This document shows, piece by piece, positions 1 through 6,483 of a stretch of 9,826 nucleotides of DNA. Below the pieces are notes generated by a model that was given only the letters and a program-made list of their open reading frames with translations, made no database searches and was not told the origin of the DNA. Location of the stretch: NCBI GenBank assembly GCA_026388365.1, contig JAPLJW010000180.1, forward strand, positions 1 to 9,826, given 5' to 3'. The DNA is from Deltaproteobacteria bacterium. GTDB lineage: Bacteria > Desulfobacterota > Syntrophia > Syntrophales > UBA5619. Position numbers and translations under genes: made by a program. Position 1 is the stretch's first letter. Each line of letters starts with the position of its first letter.

Positions 1-1
1 C

Positions 2-394
2 CGGGCGATCATCGACGGCCGGCTCGACCGCATGGAGATTGTATTTGAAAAAAAGGCGACGGTATGCAAGTATGTCGTCCCGAAGGGCTACGGCCTCCCC
101 CAGGACCACCCCGGGGCCGCTTACACATCCTCCCGGATCGAGATCGGCGAAGCGCACGAGGCGCGGCTCTACTACTCATCGATCGACCAGCGTCCGGACG
201 GGCTTTACATGACCTCCTCCCGGGCGATCGGCGTGGTCGGAATCGCCGACACCCTGGATGAGGCGGAGTGTATCGCCGAGAGGGCCGTGGGCGCCATCCG
301 GGGTTCCGTGGACCACCGGCCCGACATCGGCACCGATCTGCTCATCCGGAAGCGGGTGCAACACATGAAGATACTCAAGGGAGAACCAATATGA
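2..394 (+). CDS. purD: Phosphoribosylamine-glycine ligase (GAR synthetase), C-terminal part, 5' end outside window
   Basis: The frame is open from the window edge, so this is the last ~130 residues of a protein of usually about 430. PurD joins phosphoribosylamine and glycine using ATP to form GAR, the second step of de novo IMP synthesis, in the cytosol. The part seen is the C-terminal domain after the ATP-grasp core: a KATVCKYVVPKGYG segment, then LYYSSID, TSSRAIGVVGIADTLDEAE, and a final DIGTDLLIRKRVQHMK tail. The last motif and the overall spacing remind me more of archaeal-type PurD than of E. coli PurD; that is recall, not a search. The ATG at 32 is internal, not the start. The stop TGA (392-394) overlaps an ATG at 391, a possible purH start, so purD and purH are probably cotranscribed and may be translationally coupled. 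Confidence 0.9.
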   Translation, partial: RAIIDGRLDRMEIVFEKKATVCKYVVPKGYGLPQDHPGAAYTSSRIEIGEAHEARLYYSSIDQRPDGLYMTSSRAIGVVGIADTLDEAECIAERAVGAIRGSVDHRPDIGTDLLIRKRVQHMKILKGEPI

Positions 395-405
395 CAGGAG
401 GGTAC

Positions 406-1977
406 ATGCAACAAAACGACATCAAGCGGGTACTGATCAGTGTGACGGACAAGAAGGGAATCGTCGAATTCGCCCAAGGGCTTCAGCCCTTTGGCGTGGA
501 AATCCTCTCCACGGGCGGAACAGCGGCGCAGTTGCGGAAAAGCGGGGTCCCGGTCATTGACGTATCCGAATACACGGGCTTTCCGGAGATGATGGACGGA
601 AGATTGAAAACCCTCCATCCGAAGATTCACGGCGGCCTTCTCGGCCTCCGGGACAACGAAGGACATATGAACGCTCTCAAACAGCACGGGATTGGCCTGA
701 TCGACATGGTCGTCATCAACCTCTACCGCTTCGAGGACACGGTTGCCAAAGAGGGCTGCACCATCGAGCAGGCCGTCGAGAATATCGACATCGGCGGCCC
801 GACCATGCTCCGCGCCGCCTCCAAGAACTACCGCTTCGTCTCTGTTGTGACCGATCCCGAGGATTACCCGAAGATCCTCGCGGAGATGAAAGAGACGGGG
901 GGAAAGATTTCGGAGGCGACCAACTTTGAGCTGGCCAAGAAGACCTTCCAGCTCACCGCCCGCTATGACGGCGCCATCTCCAACTACCTCGGCCTGCTCA
1001 CCGCCGGAAGCCCGGAAAAGCGCGAATTCCCGGACACCTTCTCCTGTCAGTTCGCCAAGGCGCAGGATCTCCGCTACGGGGAAAATCCCCATCAGAAGGC
1101 CGCTTTCTATCGCGAGAAAGACCCGCAGCTTTCCGCCCTCTCCAATGCACGGCAGCTCCAGGGGAAAGAGCTTTCCTACAACAACATCATGGACAGCGAC
1201 GCCGCCTGGCAGGTTGTCTCCGACATCCTCCTCCCCGGTGTCGTCATCATCAAGCATGCCAACCCTTGCGGCGCGGCCACGTCCGACGGCGACATGGCGG
1301 AGGCCTTCCGGAAGGCGCTGGCCGGCGATCCCGTTTCGGCGTTCGGCGGCATCGTCGCCCTGAACCGCCCCGTGGATGCCAAGGCGGCGGAGGAACTGGT
1401 CAAGACCTTCTTCGAAGTGATCCTCGCCCCGGGCTTCGCGGCGGATGCGGTTGAGATCCTGGGCGCCAAGAAGAACGTCCGGGTCCTCGAAATCCCGGCT
1501 TCGTGCGGCAAACGGTCCACCGGCTACGACTTCCGGCGGGTGATGGGCGGTCTCCTCGTTCAGGATCGCGATATGGATAACTTCGACGTCCGCAAGGCGA
1601 AGGTCGTCACGAAACGGGTCCCCACGGAGGCCGAGTACCAGGCGCTCGATTTCGCCTGGCGGTTGGTCAAACACGTGAAATCGAACGCCATCGTCTACAC
1701 CACCAAGGATCAGCTCGTCGGCATGGGGGCGGGTCAGACGAGCCGGGTGGATTCGGTGAAGATCGCCAAGATGAAGGCGGTCCTCCCGACGGAAGGTTGC
1801 GCCCTCGGATCGGACGCCTTCTTCCCCTTCCGGGACGGGCTCGACATGGCCGCGCAGGCCGGGATCACCGCGGTCATCGAGCCGGGCGGTTCGATCAAGG
1901 ATGAGGAGGTCATCCAGGCCGCGGACGAGCAGGGCATCGCGATGATCTTTACGGGGGTCCGCCATTTTAAACATTAA
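406..1977 (+). CDS. purH: Bifunctional AICAR transformylase / IMP cyclohydrolase
   Basis: Catalyses the last two steps of de novo IMP synthesis: formylation of AICAR by 10-formyl-THF, then ring closure to IMP. From ATG 406 it has 523 aa, close to the usual ~525-530. The N-terminal MGS-like cyclohydrolase domain (about 1-200) shows STGGT (35-39) and GRLKTLHPKIHGG (65-77). The transformylase domain follows, with DLRYGENPHQ (221-230), the catalytic Lys-His pair K283-H284 in IKHANPCGA, SAFGGIVALNRP, GMGAGQTSRVDS (439-450), SDAFFPFRDG and a C-terminal TGVRHFKH. ATG 406 is chosen for AGGAGGG at 396-402, though spacing is short. ATG 391 (five codons longer, AGGGAG at 378-383, overlapping the purD stop) is a real alternative. 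The frame stays open upstream to 268 inside purD, which is not coding. No missing residues were noticed. Confidence 0.98.
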   Translation: MQQNDIKRVLISVTDKKGIVEFAQGLQPFGVEILSTGGTAAQLRKSGVPVIDVSEYTGFPEMMDGRLKTLHPKIHGGLLGLRDNEGHMNALKQHGIGLIDMVVINLYRFEDTVAKEGCTIEQAVENIDIGGPTMLRAASKNYRFVSVVTDPEDYPKILAEMKETGGKISEATNFELAKKTFQLTARYDGAISNYLGLLTAGSPEKREFPDTFSCQFAKAQDLRYGENPHQKAAFYREKDPQLSALSNARQLQGKELSYNNIMDSDAAWQVVSDILLPGVVIIKHANPCGAATSDGDMAEAFRKALAGDPVSAFGGIVALNRPVDAKAAEELVKTFFEVILAPGFAADAVEILGAKKNVRVLEIPASCGKRSTGYDFRRVMGGLLVQDRDMDNFDVRKAKVVTKRVPTEAEYQALDFAWRLVKHVKSNAIVYTTKDQLVGMGAGQTSRVDSVKIAKMKAVLPTEGCALGSDAFFPFRDGLDMAAQAGITAVIEPGGSIKDEEVIQAADEQGIAMIFTGVRHFKH

Positions 1978-1991
1978 CCCATGAGAACTTC

Positions 1992-2032
1992 GGAAGGGGA
2001 CTTCGCCCTTGTTCTTGGCGAAGTCCCCTTCC
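1992..2032 (+). other. Perfect 16-bp hairpin between purH and purE
   Basis: Positions 1992-2007 (GGAAGGGGACTTCGCC) are the exact reverse complement of 2017-2032, with a 9-nt loop CTTGTTCTT. It starts 15 nt after the purH stop and ends 40 nt before purE. What follows is TTAAAAGGTTTG rather than a clean T-run, so it is not a textbook intrinsic terminator on either strand. It could be a partial terminator or attenuator lowering purE-tsaC expression, an RNA-stability or processing stem, or a dispersed palindromic repeat. The sequence does not decide. Confidence 0.85.
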
Positions 2033-2071
2033 TTAAAAGGTTTGCAGCTTTTTAATTGGAAAAGGAGTTGC

Positions 2072-2581
2072 ATGCGTATGCAGGAAAAGGCAACGGTTGT
2101 CGTCAGCATCGTCATGGGGAGCGATTCCGATCTCCCGGTCATGGAGGAGTCCGTCAATGTCCTGGAGGCCTTCGCGATCCCCCATGAACTCTTTCTGACC
2201 TCCGCCCACCGGACGCCGGAGCGGACGGCTCAGTTCGCCCGCGGGGCGGCCAAGCGGGGGGTCCGCGTGATCATCGTCGGCGCCGGCGCCGCCGCCCACC
2301 TGGCCGGAGTGATCGCGTCCCAGACACTGCTCCCCGTGATCGGGGTGCCCATCGACGCCACGTCGCTCCAGGGGCTGGATGCCCTTTTCGCAACGGTCCA
2401 GATGCCGGGGGGGATCCCCGTTGCGACCATGGCCATCGGCAAGGCGGGGGCGAAGAATGCGGCCCTGCTCGCCGTCCGGATTTTGGCCCTGGAGGATGCC
2501 GCCCTTCTCAAGAAACTCCAAACCTATGTCCGGAAGATGGCCCAGGAGGTCGAACGGAAGCACGAAAACCTGAAGAAATGA
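2072..2581 (+). CDS. purE: 5-(carboxyamino)imidazole ribonucleotide mutase / AIR carboxylase, catalytic subunit
   Basis: PurE forms CAIR, the carboxylated intermediate of de novo purine synthesis; class I enzymes use N5-CAIR made by PurK. The 169-aa protein matches the small single-domain class. Visible motifs are [10 protein letters not shown] (residues 15-24), SAHRTPER (44-51, with the active-site His46), [11 protein letters not shown] (70-80), LPVIGVP (87-93), [20 protein letters not shown] and a helical C-terminal tail. ATG 2072 follows AAAGGAG (2061-2067) at 4 nt; ATG 2078, two codons in, has 10-nt spacing and is equally possible. The frame runs upstream to 2009 through the hairpin, but that stretch is not protein-like. 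No purK is in the window, so the partner enzyme is elsewhere or CO2 is used directly. The next gene begins one base after the stop. Confidence 0.97.
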   Translation: MRMQEKATVVVSIVMGSDSDLPVMEESVNVLEAFAIPHELFLTSAHRTPERTAQFARGAAKRGVRVIIVGAGAAAHLAGVIASQTLLPVIGVPIDATSLQGLDALFATVQMPGGIPVATMAIGKAGAKNAALLAVRILALEDAALLKKLQTYVRKMAQEVERKHENLKK

Positions 2582-2582
2582 T

Positions 2583-3227
2583 ATGACCCTCTGCCTGAAG
2601 ATCGATTCCGGGAAACCCGATGCGGAAAAACTCGCAGAGGCCGTCCGGATTCTGCGCGAGGGGGGCGTCGTCGCCTTTCCGACAGAGACCTTCTACGGCC
2701 TTGGGGCCGATGCGCGAAACGAAGCGGCCGTGGAGAAGATCTTTCGGATCAAGGGACGGAACTTCCGGAACCCGCTTCCGGTGATCGTTGCAGACGAAGG
2801 GGAACTCATCCCCCTCGTGGAGGAGATCCCGGCGGCAGCAACCATTCTCATGCAGACATTCTGGCCAGGTCCGCTCACGCTCATCTTCAGGGCCGCTCCC
2901 TCGGTTTCATCCCGCCTCACGGGCGGCACGGGAAAGATCGGCATCCGCGTCTCCAGCCATCCCGTTGCAAGGTTTCTTGCCGCGGGCCTCGCCGGCCCGT
3001 TGACGGCAACCAGCGCCAACCCTTCGGGCGGCGCGGAGTGTTCCTCGGCCGATGCGGTCATCCGCGTCCTGGGCGATCTTCCCGAGGCGGTGATCGACGG
3101 CGGAGAGACACGGGGGGGTGCGGGTTCGACGATCCTCGACGTAACCCTCTTTCCGCCCCGCATCCTCCGCGAGGGCGCCATACCCCGCAACCTCATCCTG
3201 AATGCGCTGCCTCCAACGGAAGGCTGA
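2583..3227 (+). CDS. tsaC: L-threonylcarbamoyladenylate synthase (Sua5/YrdC/TsaC family)
   Basis: Makes threonylcarbamoyl-AMP from threonine, bicarbonate and ATP, the donor for t6A37 on ANN-decoding tRNAs; cytosolic. At 214 aa it is a stand-alone YrdC domain without the extra C-terminal Sua5 domain. Recognised parts are FPTETFYGLGADA (32-44), the basic nucleotide-binding stretch RIKGRNFRNPLPVIV (55-69, K57 and R59), TFWPGPLTLIF (92-102), KIGIRVSSHP and TATSANPSGG (141-150, S144 and N146, the S-x-N motif). KGRN replaces the commoner KGRP, a small variation. The gene begins one base after purE stops and has no clear Shine-Dalgarno, so translation probably depends on coupling to purE. Pairing of this family with purine genes is neighbourhood, not pathway: t6A is not part of IMP synthesis. 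Confidence 0.95.
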   Translation: MTLCLKIDSGKPDAEKLAEAVRILREGGVVAFPTETFYGLGADARNEAAVEKIFRIKGRNFRNPLPVIVADEGELIPLVEEIPAAATILMQTFWPGPLTLIFRAAPSVSSRLTGGTGKIGIRVSSHPVARFLAAGLAGPLTATSANPSGGAECSSADAVIRVLGDLPEAVIDGGETRGGAGSTILDVTLFPPRILREGAIPRNLILNALPPTEG

Positions 3228-3495
3228 TCTTCGCGTGAAATTTTGAAAGAAACTATCGACGCCCCAGACAATAAAAAATCCCAGACCGCTCCAGTGGGTT
3301 CTTTTTATCGTCGGGTATTCACGCTTTATATCAACTGATCGACTACCCCCCCCCTCTTTAACGATATTCTTTCTTGTGGTTCACATCTACGGCTTTCGAA
3401 CGGTATTCAATCATCAGGCCGGCGCATTCGCAGTGTAGGTATTTGTCCTGGGTGGATGCGGTTCATGAAAATATGACATGCGCCGGACCTTTTCT
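3228..3495. other. Intergenic region between convergent tsaC and HEAT-repeat gene
   Basis: No confident gene in 268 nt. It holds the imperfect hairpin at 3263-3315, a run of nine C at 3346-3354, and a 9-bp inverted repeat (CCGGCGCAT at 3419-3427, ATGCGCCGG at 3478-3486) with a 50-nt spacer. On the minus strand, in frame with the HEAT gene after its TAG, 10 and then 34 further codons are interrupted by one TGA. They read like protein (including YLHCECAG) but have no plausible initiation. The plus-strand open frame 3374-3565 is the mirror of this and of the HEAT gene end, with no family I recognise. Confidence 0.6.
3263..3315 (+). terminator. Imperfect hairpin with T-run, candidate terminator of the pur-tsaC unit
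   Basis: The left arm 3263-3283 (CCCAGACAATAAAAAATCCCA) pairs with the right arm 3295-3315 (TGGGTTCTTTTTATCGTCGGG), with small bulges and an 11-nt loop. Five T lie in the right arm (3302-3306) and a run of A in the left, so it could act on both strands. It lies 36 nt after the tsaC stop. The GC core is short, so termination strength is doubtful. Confidence 0.45.
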
Positions 3496-4153
3496 CTACC
3501 TGAATGAAAGGGCTTCCCCGGCAAGCTCCCCCACGGTCCTGCTTTCAAGTCTTCCTTTATCGTAAAGCAGGACCCTCGATGAATCGTTTTTCAGGACCGC
3601 AAGCTTCTCTTTTGCCCCCTCATCTCGCAGGATACCCAAGGCGCGCGCAGCGAGTCCCCGCACCTCCGGGTCTTCCGAATCCAGATATGGGAAAAGGTAA
3701 GCAGGGGCTTCCCATTTCTTGAGAAGATCGGGCCTGACCTCGGCAAGACGGCCGACCCCCCACAGGAGGCCTCGCTGCAGGGGGGGAAGTTCTATATATA
3801 AACCGTCTTCCCGCATATAGGCAACCAGCATATGGGCATATTCCTCTGCGAGCCCTTCATGGTTCGCCATGATTTCCGCCATGGCTTCCGGGACCCCCCA
3901 ACCGATGCTTCCCGACTCATCGTTCAAGCTCCACATAAGCCGGCGCATGATGTTGCGCGCGGCCTCCATGTCTTCCTTTGCCAACACCGCCATAACCACA
4001 CCGAGAGACGTTGCCGTCCGTATTGAAAAGACCGGCAATAAGGGGAGAGACCGCTTGACGGGGCGGAAGGCGCCGCACCTCGGCCAGGACCGCATCGAGC
4101 GATCCTGTCTTCAGCCGGGAGATGATTGTTCTCTTGAAAGCCGTAACGGTCAT
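3496..4153 (-). pseudogene. DVU0298-like HEAT-repeat protein gene, frameshifted
   Basis: The N-terminus (ATG at 4153, MTVTAFKRTIISRLKTGSLD) reads in one frame to about 4009, ending PLIAGLFNTDGNV. The rest reads in another frame from about 4009 to the TAG at 3496, beginning LGVVMAVLAKEDMEAARNIM. It contains RRLMWSLNDESGSIGWGVPE, AMAEIMANHEGLAEEYA, LPPLQRGLLWGVGRLAEVRP and VRGLAARALGIL, the pattern I associate with the DVU0298-like HEAT-repeat family of deltaproteobacteria (about 210-220 aa, molecular role unknown). At the junction the expected RW-x-AVT-like segment is absent, consistent with a ~20-bp deletion. If translated from the internal ATG at 4095 it would make a 199-aa product with an unnatural N-terminus. 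A strong promoter remains upstream. Alternatives are an assembly error or two separate short products. Family call from recall; frame split seen directly. Confidence 0.7.
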
Positions 4154-4337
4154 GCGCTTTGACAGATTTTAAAAGTTGAGATCCGAAAACTTGCCTCTTG
4201 AATTTATGAGACGCTCTTTCGTTTGATACATTGCTTTTCGACGATGGGGAGTGTAAGCAGAATAAACCTGTGTGTCAATGATAAGGATGCATGAAATGAT
4301 GACGGGGGAGTGCGAATGCGAAAGCGGATGAAAAATT
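4154..4337. other. Divergent intergenic region, AT-rich
   Basis: This 184-nt stretch separates the divergent HEAT-repeat and CxxC genes and is richer in A/T than its flanks. It holds the minus-strand promoter at 4250-4278. Downstream of that promoter a 20-codon minus-strand frame (4232 to 4169, MYQTKERLINSR...) lacks a convincing ribosome site. On the plus strand GGGGGAG (4304-4310) precedes a 13-codon frame starting at ATG 4316. I see no strong plus-strand promoter. Confidence 0.6.
4250..4278 (-). promoter_or_regulatory. Sigma70-like promoter for the HEAT-repeat gene
   Basis: On the minus strand TTGACA (4278-4273) is followed after exactly 17 nt by TACACT (4255-4250), a perfect -35 and a 4-of-6 -10. 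Transcription would start near 4243, giving a leader of about 90 nt before ATG 4153. Its preservation suggests the frameshift in the gene is recent or a sequencing artefact. Confidence 0.7.
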
Positions 4338-4766
4338 ATGAAACCCGTTTGCATTGAAGTGGTCAGTAACCTTTTCACCACGCTCGGTCACTGCCGGCAT
4401 TGCGATCTGCTGTTTCAGGAAAGCGGTCTCGGTCCGACGGTGCGCGGGGAAGACAGCGACGCGTATCCGCCGCAGTTTCACGAGGAATGGAAAGAGCTTC
4501 GGGAGATCCTGCGGGAACTCAGGCATCTTTATCGTCACCGGATCGCCATTCGCCTGGTCGACGCCGGCTCTCCCCTCGGTCTTTACAAGGCGTTGAGGCA
4601 CCGCTTTCGGAGGCATCCGACCTTCATTCTGGATAAGCAGGATGTCTATACGGGCTGGGATCTCAAAGAAATCGAGAATTTGCTGGATGCGCGCATGAAA
4701 AAGGGGCGAAAAACACCGCCCCGTTCTGAAGGATTACTCCCGCAAAGCAATATTTCCCCTTCATGA
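4338..4766 (+). CDS. Thioredoxin-fold-like protein with CxxC, function unknown
   Basis: I do not recognise a named family for this 142-aa protein. Its layout fits a thioredoxin fold: a first strand (VCIEVVSNL, 4-12), a CRHC active-site-like pair (C19 and C22), an insertion with a conserved-looking QESGLGPTVRGED, a helix (EEWKELREILRELRHLY, 49-65), a strand (IAIRLVDAG, 69-77), a helix, then RRHPTFIL (91-98) where P94 sits at the usual cis-proline position, and TGWDLKEIENLLD as last helix. No signal peptide, so it is probably cytosolic. A basic, low-complexity tail (from ~118) overlaps the terminator of the opposite strand. Start ATG 4338 lacks a good Shine-Dalgarno; a 13-codon frame with one begins at 4316 and overlaps this start. 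A reducing, electron-transfer or thiol-exchange role is inference. Confidence 0.75.
   Translation: MKPVCIEVVSNLFTTLGHCRHCDLLFQESGLGPTVRGEDSDAYPPQFHEEWKELREILRELRHLYRHRIAIRLVDAGSPLGLYKALRHRFRRHPTFILDKQDVYTGWDLKEIENLLDARMKKGRKTPPRSEGLLPQSNISPS
4698..4722 (-). terminator. Intrinsic terminator of the hpt / zinc-ribbon unit
   Basis: On the minus strand GGGGCG (4722-4717), an 8-nt loop GTGTTTTT and CGCCCC (4708-4703) are followed by TTTTT (4702-4698), a compact classical terminator. It lies about 80 nt after the stop of the zinc-ribbon gene and inside the last codons of the convergent CxxC gene. On the plus strand no T-run follows the stem, so it acts in one direction only. Confidence 0.8.
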
Positions 4767-4802
4767 ATGTGCCGTTATAGAATTGGCCTACACCGGTGAT
4801 CA

Positions 4803-5813
4803 TCAGGGAAGATGGTCGGCGCCCGCCGGAATGACCGTCGTCTTGACCGCACCGGCCTGTTCCTGACTGAAGACGATCATGAAGGGGATCTCGCCGTTCG
4901 GTGCGATCCGCGCATTGGAGACATCGCTCCCCTGGGGGATGGAAAGTTCCCTCTGAATCTCAGCCTCCGCCATGGCGCCCAGCTCCGCATCCGTCAGGAG
5001 ATTTCCGCAGGAGACGATCTTCTCCCCGAGAACGACGTCATAGGCATCGGCGATGACCAGACGGACCCGGATCCTCGCCAGGGGATAGGGCGCCTGGTTG
5101 ATGGCAACCCCCTCGATGACGCGGAGGTTCCCCATAAGGAGATTCGCCACGGAACGCTGACGGACGTCCTTGATGCGCACCGGCGCCAGGACCGTCCCGC
5201 CGCTTTTCATTTCCGTGCCGATGAGATTTTCGAGGACGGGCACCCCCCGCACCCACGGAGACACCCACATCAGCGACTGAGTCCGGACCTCCGGGAAGAG
5301 ATAGAGATAAACCGTTCCCGCGCTGATCACCACAAAAACAACCATGGCGATCAGCTTCAGGAGCGTCCGGCCCCATCGCTTCCGTTCCTGCCCGCCCTCC
5401 ATGGCCTCCTTTTCACCATCTGCGGCTTCCACCTCGTTTTCCTCGCCGGCGGCCGGACCACCGAGGGGTTCCTTCCCCAGATCCTCCTCCAGCCCGTCGA
5501 GCGAGGGTTCCTTCTCGAACTCAACCGCCGATGTTTGCTCCACACCGGCCTTTGGCTGCAGAGGGCTTTCCGCCTCCACCTCGGTCGGTATCGGACCTTC
5601 CTTCAGAGCGGGAAACCGATCGTCCGGAGTGCGTCTGGCATCACTGATCCTTACGGAGGGGATTTCCAATTCCGCTGCGGGAAAATCACCGGCGGATCTC
5701 TCCTGGAAGAAAACATGCTGACAGCGGCTGCATCGCACCCAGACGCCATCCCCTTCCATTAAGTTCCCGTCAAACCGGAACCGCGTTTCACACTTCCGAC
5801 ACTGGATAATCAT
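4803..5813 (-). CDS. Zinc-ribbon (MJ0042-type) single-pass membrane protein with DUF3426-like domain
   Basis: A 336-aa protein of unknown function. Residues 1-35 form a zinc ribbon with C5-x2-C8 and C28-x2-C31, the MJ0042-type signature often followed by DUF3426. Residues ~40-145 are low-complexity, rich in Glu, Pro and Ala, and probably disordered. A basic RKRWGR stretch precedes one membrane segment at about 151-172 (LLKLIAMVVFVVISAGTVYL). The remainder (about 215-320) is a beta-rich extracytoplasmic domain with GNLRVIEGVAINQAPYPLAR and later IPFMIVFS, resembling DUF3426. The basic side suggests the zinc ribbon lies in the cytosol. ATG 5813 overlaps the hpt stop (ATGA, 5810-5813), with a GGGAGGG-type ribosome site just upstream, so the two are coupled. 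Whether it has anything to do with purine salvage is unknown; the pairing may only be positional. Confidence 0.88.
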   Translation of the reverse strand: MIIQCRKCETRFRFDGNLMEGDGVWVRCSRCQHVFFQERSAGDFPAAELEIPSVRISDARRTPDDRFPALKEGPIPTEVEAESPLQPKAGVEQTSAVEFEKEPSLDGLEEDLGKEPLGGPAAGEENEVEAADGEKEAMEGGQERKRWGRTLLKLIAMVVFVVISAGTVYLYLFPEVRTQSLMWVSPWVRGVPVLENLIGTEMKSGGTVLAPVRIKDVRQRSVANLLMGNLRVIEGVAINQAPYPLARIRVRLVIADAYDVVLGEKIVSCGNLLTDAELGAMAEAEIQRELSIPQGSDVSNARIAPNGEIPFMIVFSQEQAGAVKTTVIPAGADHLP

Positions 5814-6355
5814 ACGCCCTCCCTCTCAGACGATGTCCTAAGCACGCGAACATCCGGAAGAAAACGGAATTTCTCATTATAATCGAGCCCATATCCGACC
5901 ACGAAACAGTCCGGGATGGGAAACCCCACATAGTCCGCCGTGAAGGGGACCCGCCTCCTCTCCCGCTTGTCGAGAAAAACGCAGACCCTGAGCGAAGCCG
6001 GCTGCCGCTTCCGCAGAATCTCCACCAGACGGGAAAGGGTGAGGCCGGTATCGACGATATCCTCCACGATGAGAACATCGCGTCCCGCAATCGGCGTCTC
6101 CAGATCCTTGCAGATCCGGATCTCTCCCGAGCTGACAGATCCGGCGCCGTAACTGGCCATCCGGACGAAATCGACCCGGCACGGGACGACGAGCGCACGG
6201 ATCAGATCGGCCATGAAAATAAAGGCGCCGTTGAGAATGCCGACGATCAGCGGTTCCTTGCCTTCGTAGTCCCGGGAGATCTGTCCGGCGAGTTCCCTGA
6301 CCCTCCGGTCGATAACCTCCTTCGGGAAAAGGATCTCTGTCGCCGCCTCCCTCAT
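5810..6355 (-). CDS. hpt: Hypoxanthine phosphoribosyltransferase
   Basis: Transfers phosphoribose from PRPP to hypoxanthine (and usually guanine), giving IMP/GMP; cytosolic purine salvage. The 181-aa length is typical. Evidence is PLIVGILNGAFIFMADLIRA (35-54), the active-site loop region with SYGAGSVSSGEIR (68-80), the PRPP-binding motif VLIVEDIVDTG (94-104) with the paired acids E98 and D99, then VCVFLDKRERR, DYVGFPIPDCFVVGYGLDYN (141-160) and EKFRFLPDV. These are the hallmarks of bacterial Hpt rather than adenine or xanthine PRTases. ATG 6355 is the only start that fits the family N-terminus, because an in-frame TGA lies just upstream. Its nearest purine-rich site (GAGG) is too close to be ideal. 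A small frame upstream ends inside this start (ATGA), so coupling may help. It is followed, with a 4-bp overlap, by the zinc-ribbon gene. Confidence 0.97.
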   Translation of the reverse strand: MREAATEILFPKEVIDRRVRELAGQISRDYEGKEPLIVGILNGAFIFMADLIRALVVPCRVDFVRMASYGAGSVSSGEIRICKDLETPIAGRDVLIVEDIVDTGLTLSRLVEILRKRQPASLRVCVFLDKRERRRVPFTADYVGFPIPDCFVVGYGLDYNEKFRFLPDVRVLRTSSEREGV

Positions 6356-6471
6356 TCCTCAGCCCCGCCAAACGGGTCACCCGACCCATGGATCAATGCA
6401 TCGCCCTCCCGGATAAACTTTTCCGCTGCTGTTTCATCAGACCCATGGTCATCGGTCCGAAAAGAAAGCAC
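6352..6471 (-). CDS. Possible 39-aa small ORF overlapping the hpt start
   Basis: A minus-strand frame runs from GTG 6471 to TGA 6354-6352, 39 codons, and its stop overlaps the hpt ATG as ATGA. The product is acidic; its second half (TAAEKFIREGDALIHGSG, DPFGGAEE) reads like genuine protein, while the first half uses more AT-ending codons. No ATG occurs in frame, the GTG directly follows an in-frame TGA, and no strong ribosome site is seen. The inferred hpt promoter would start transcription only a few bases upstream, making it nearly leaderless. It could be a real coupled small gene, the decayed 3' end of a former upstream gene, or chance. I recognise no family. Confidence 0.3.
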   Translation of the reverse strand: MLSFRTDDHGSDETAAEKFIREGDALIHGSGDPFGGAEE

Positions 6472-6483
6472 TCACCCGACTGC

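Noticed and set aside
205..2157. 650-codon minus-strand open frame opposite purD, purH and purE
   Set aside because: It is antisense to clear purine genes, has no family features, and is explained by high GC at third codon positions.
3346..3354. Run of nine C as a possible phase-variable tract
   Set aside because: It lies between convergent gene ends, not in a promoter or coding region, so slippage would have no evident effect.
3419..3486. 9-bp inverted repeat as terminator of the HEAT gene
   Set aside because: The 50-nt spacer and lack of a T-run make it a poor terminator.
4169..4232. 20-codon minus-strand leader peptide before the HEAT gene
   Set aside because: No ribosome site and no biased composition such as repeated regulatory codons; probably chance.
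4812..5762. 316-codon plus-strand frame opposite the zinc-ribbon gene
   Set aside because: It mirrors a well supported membrane protein gene and shows low-complexity His/Arg/Pro composition without domains.
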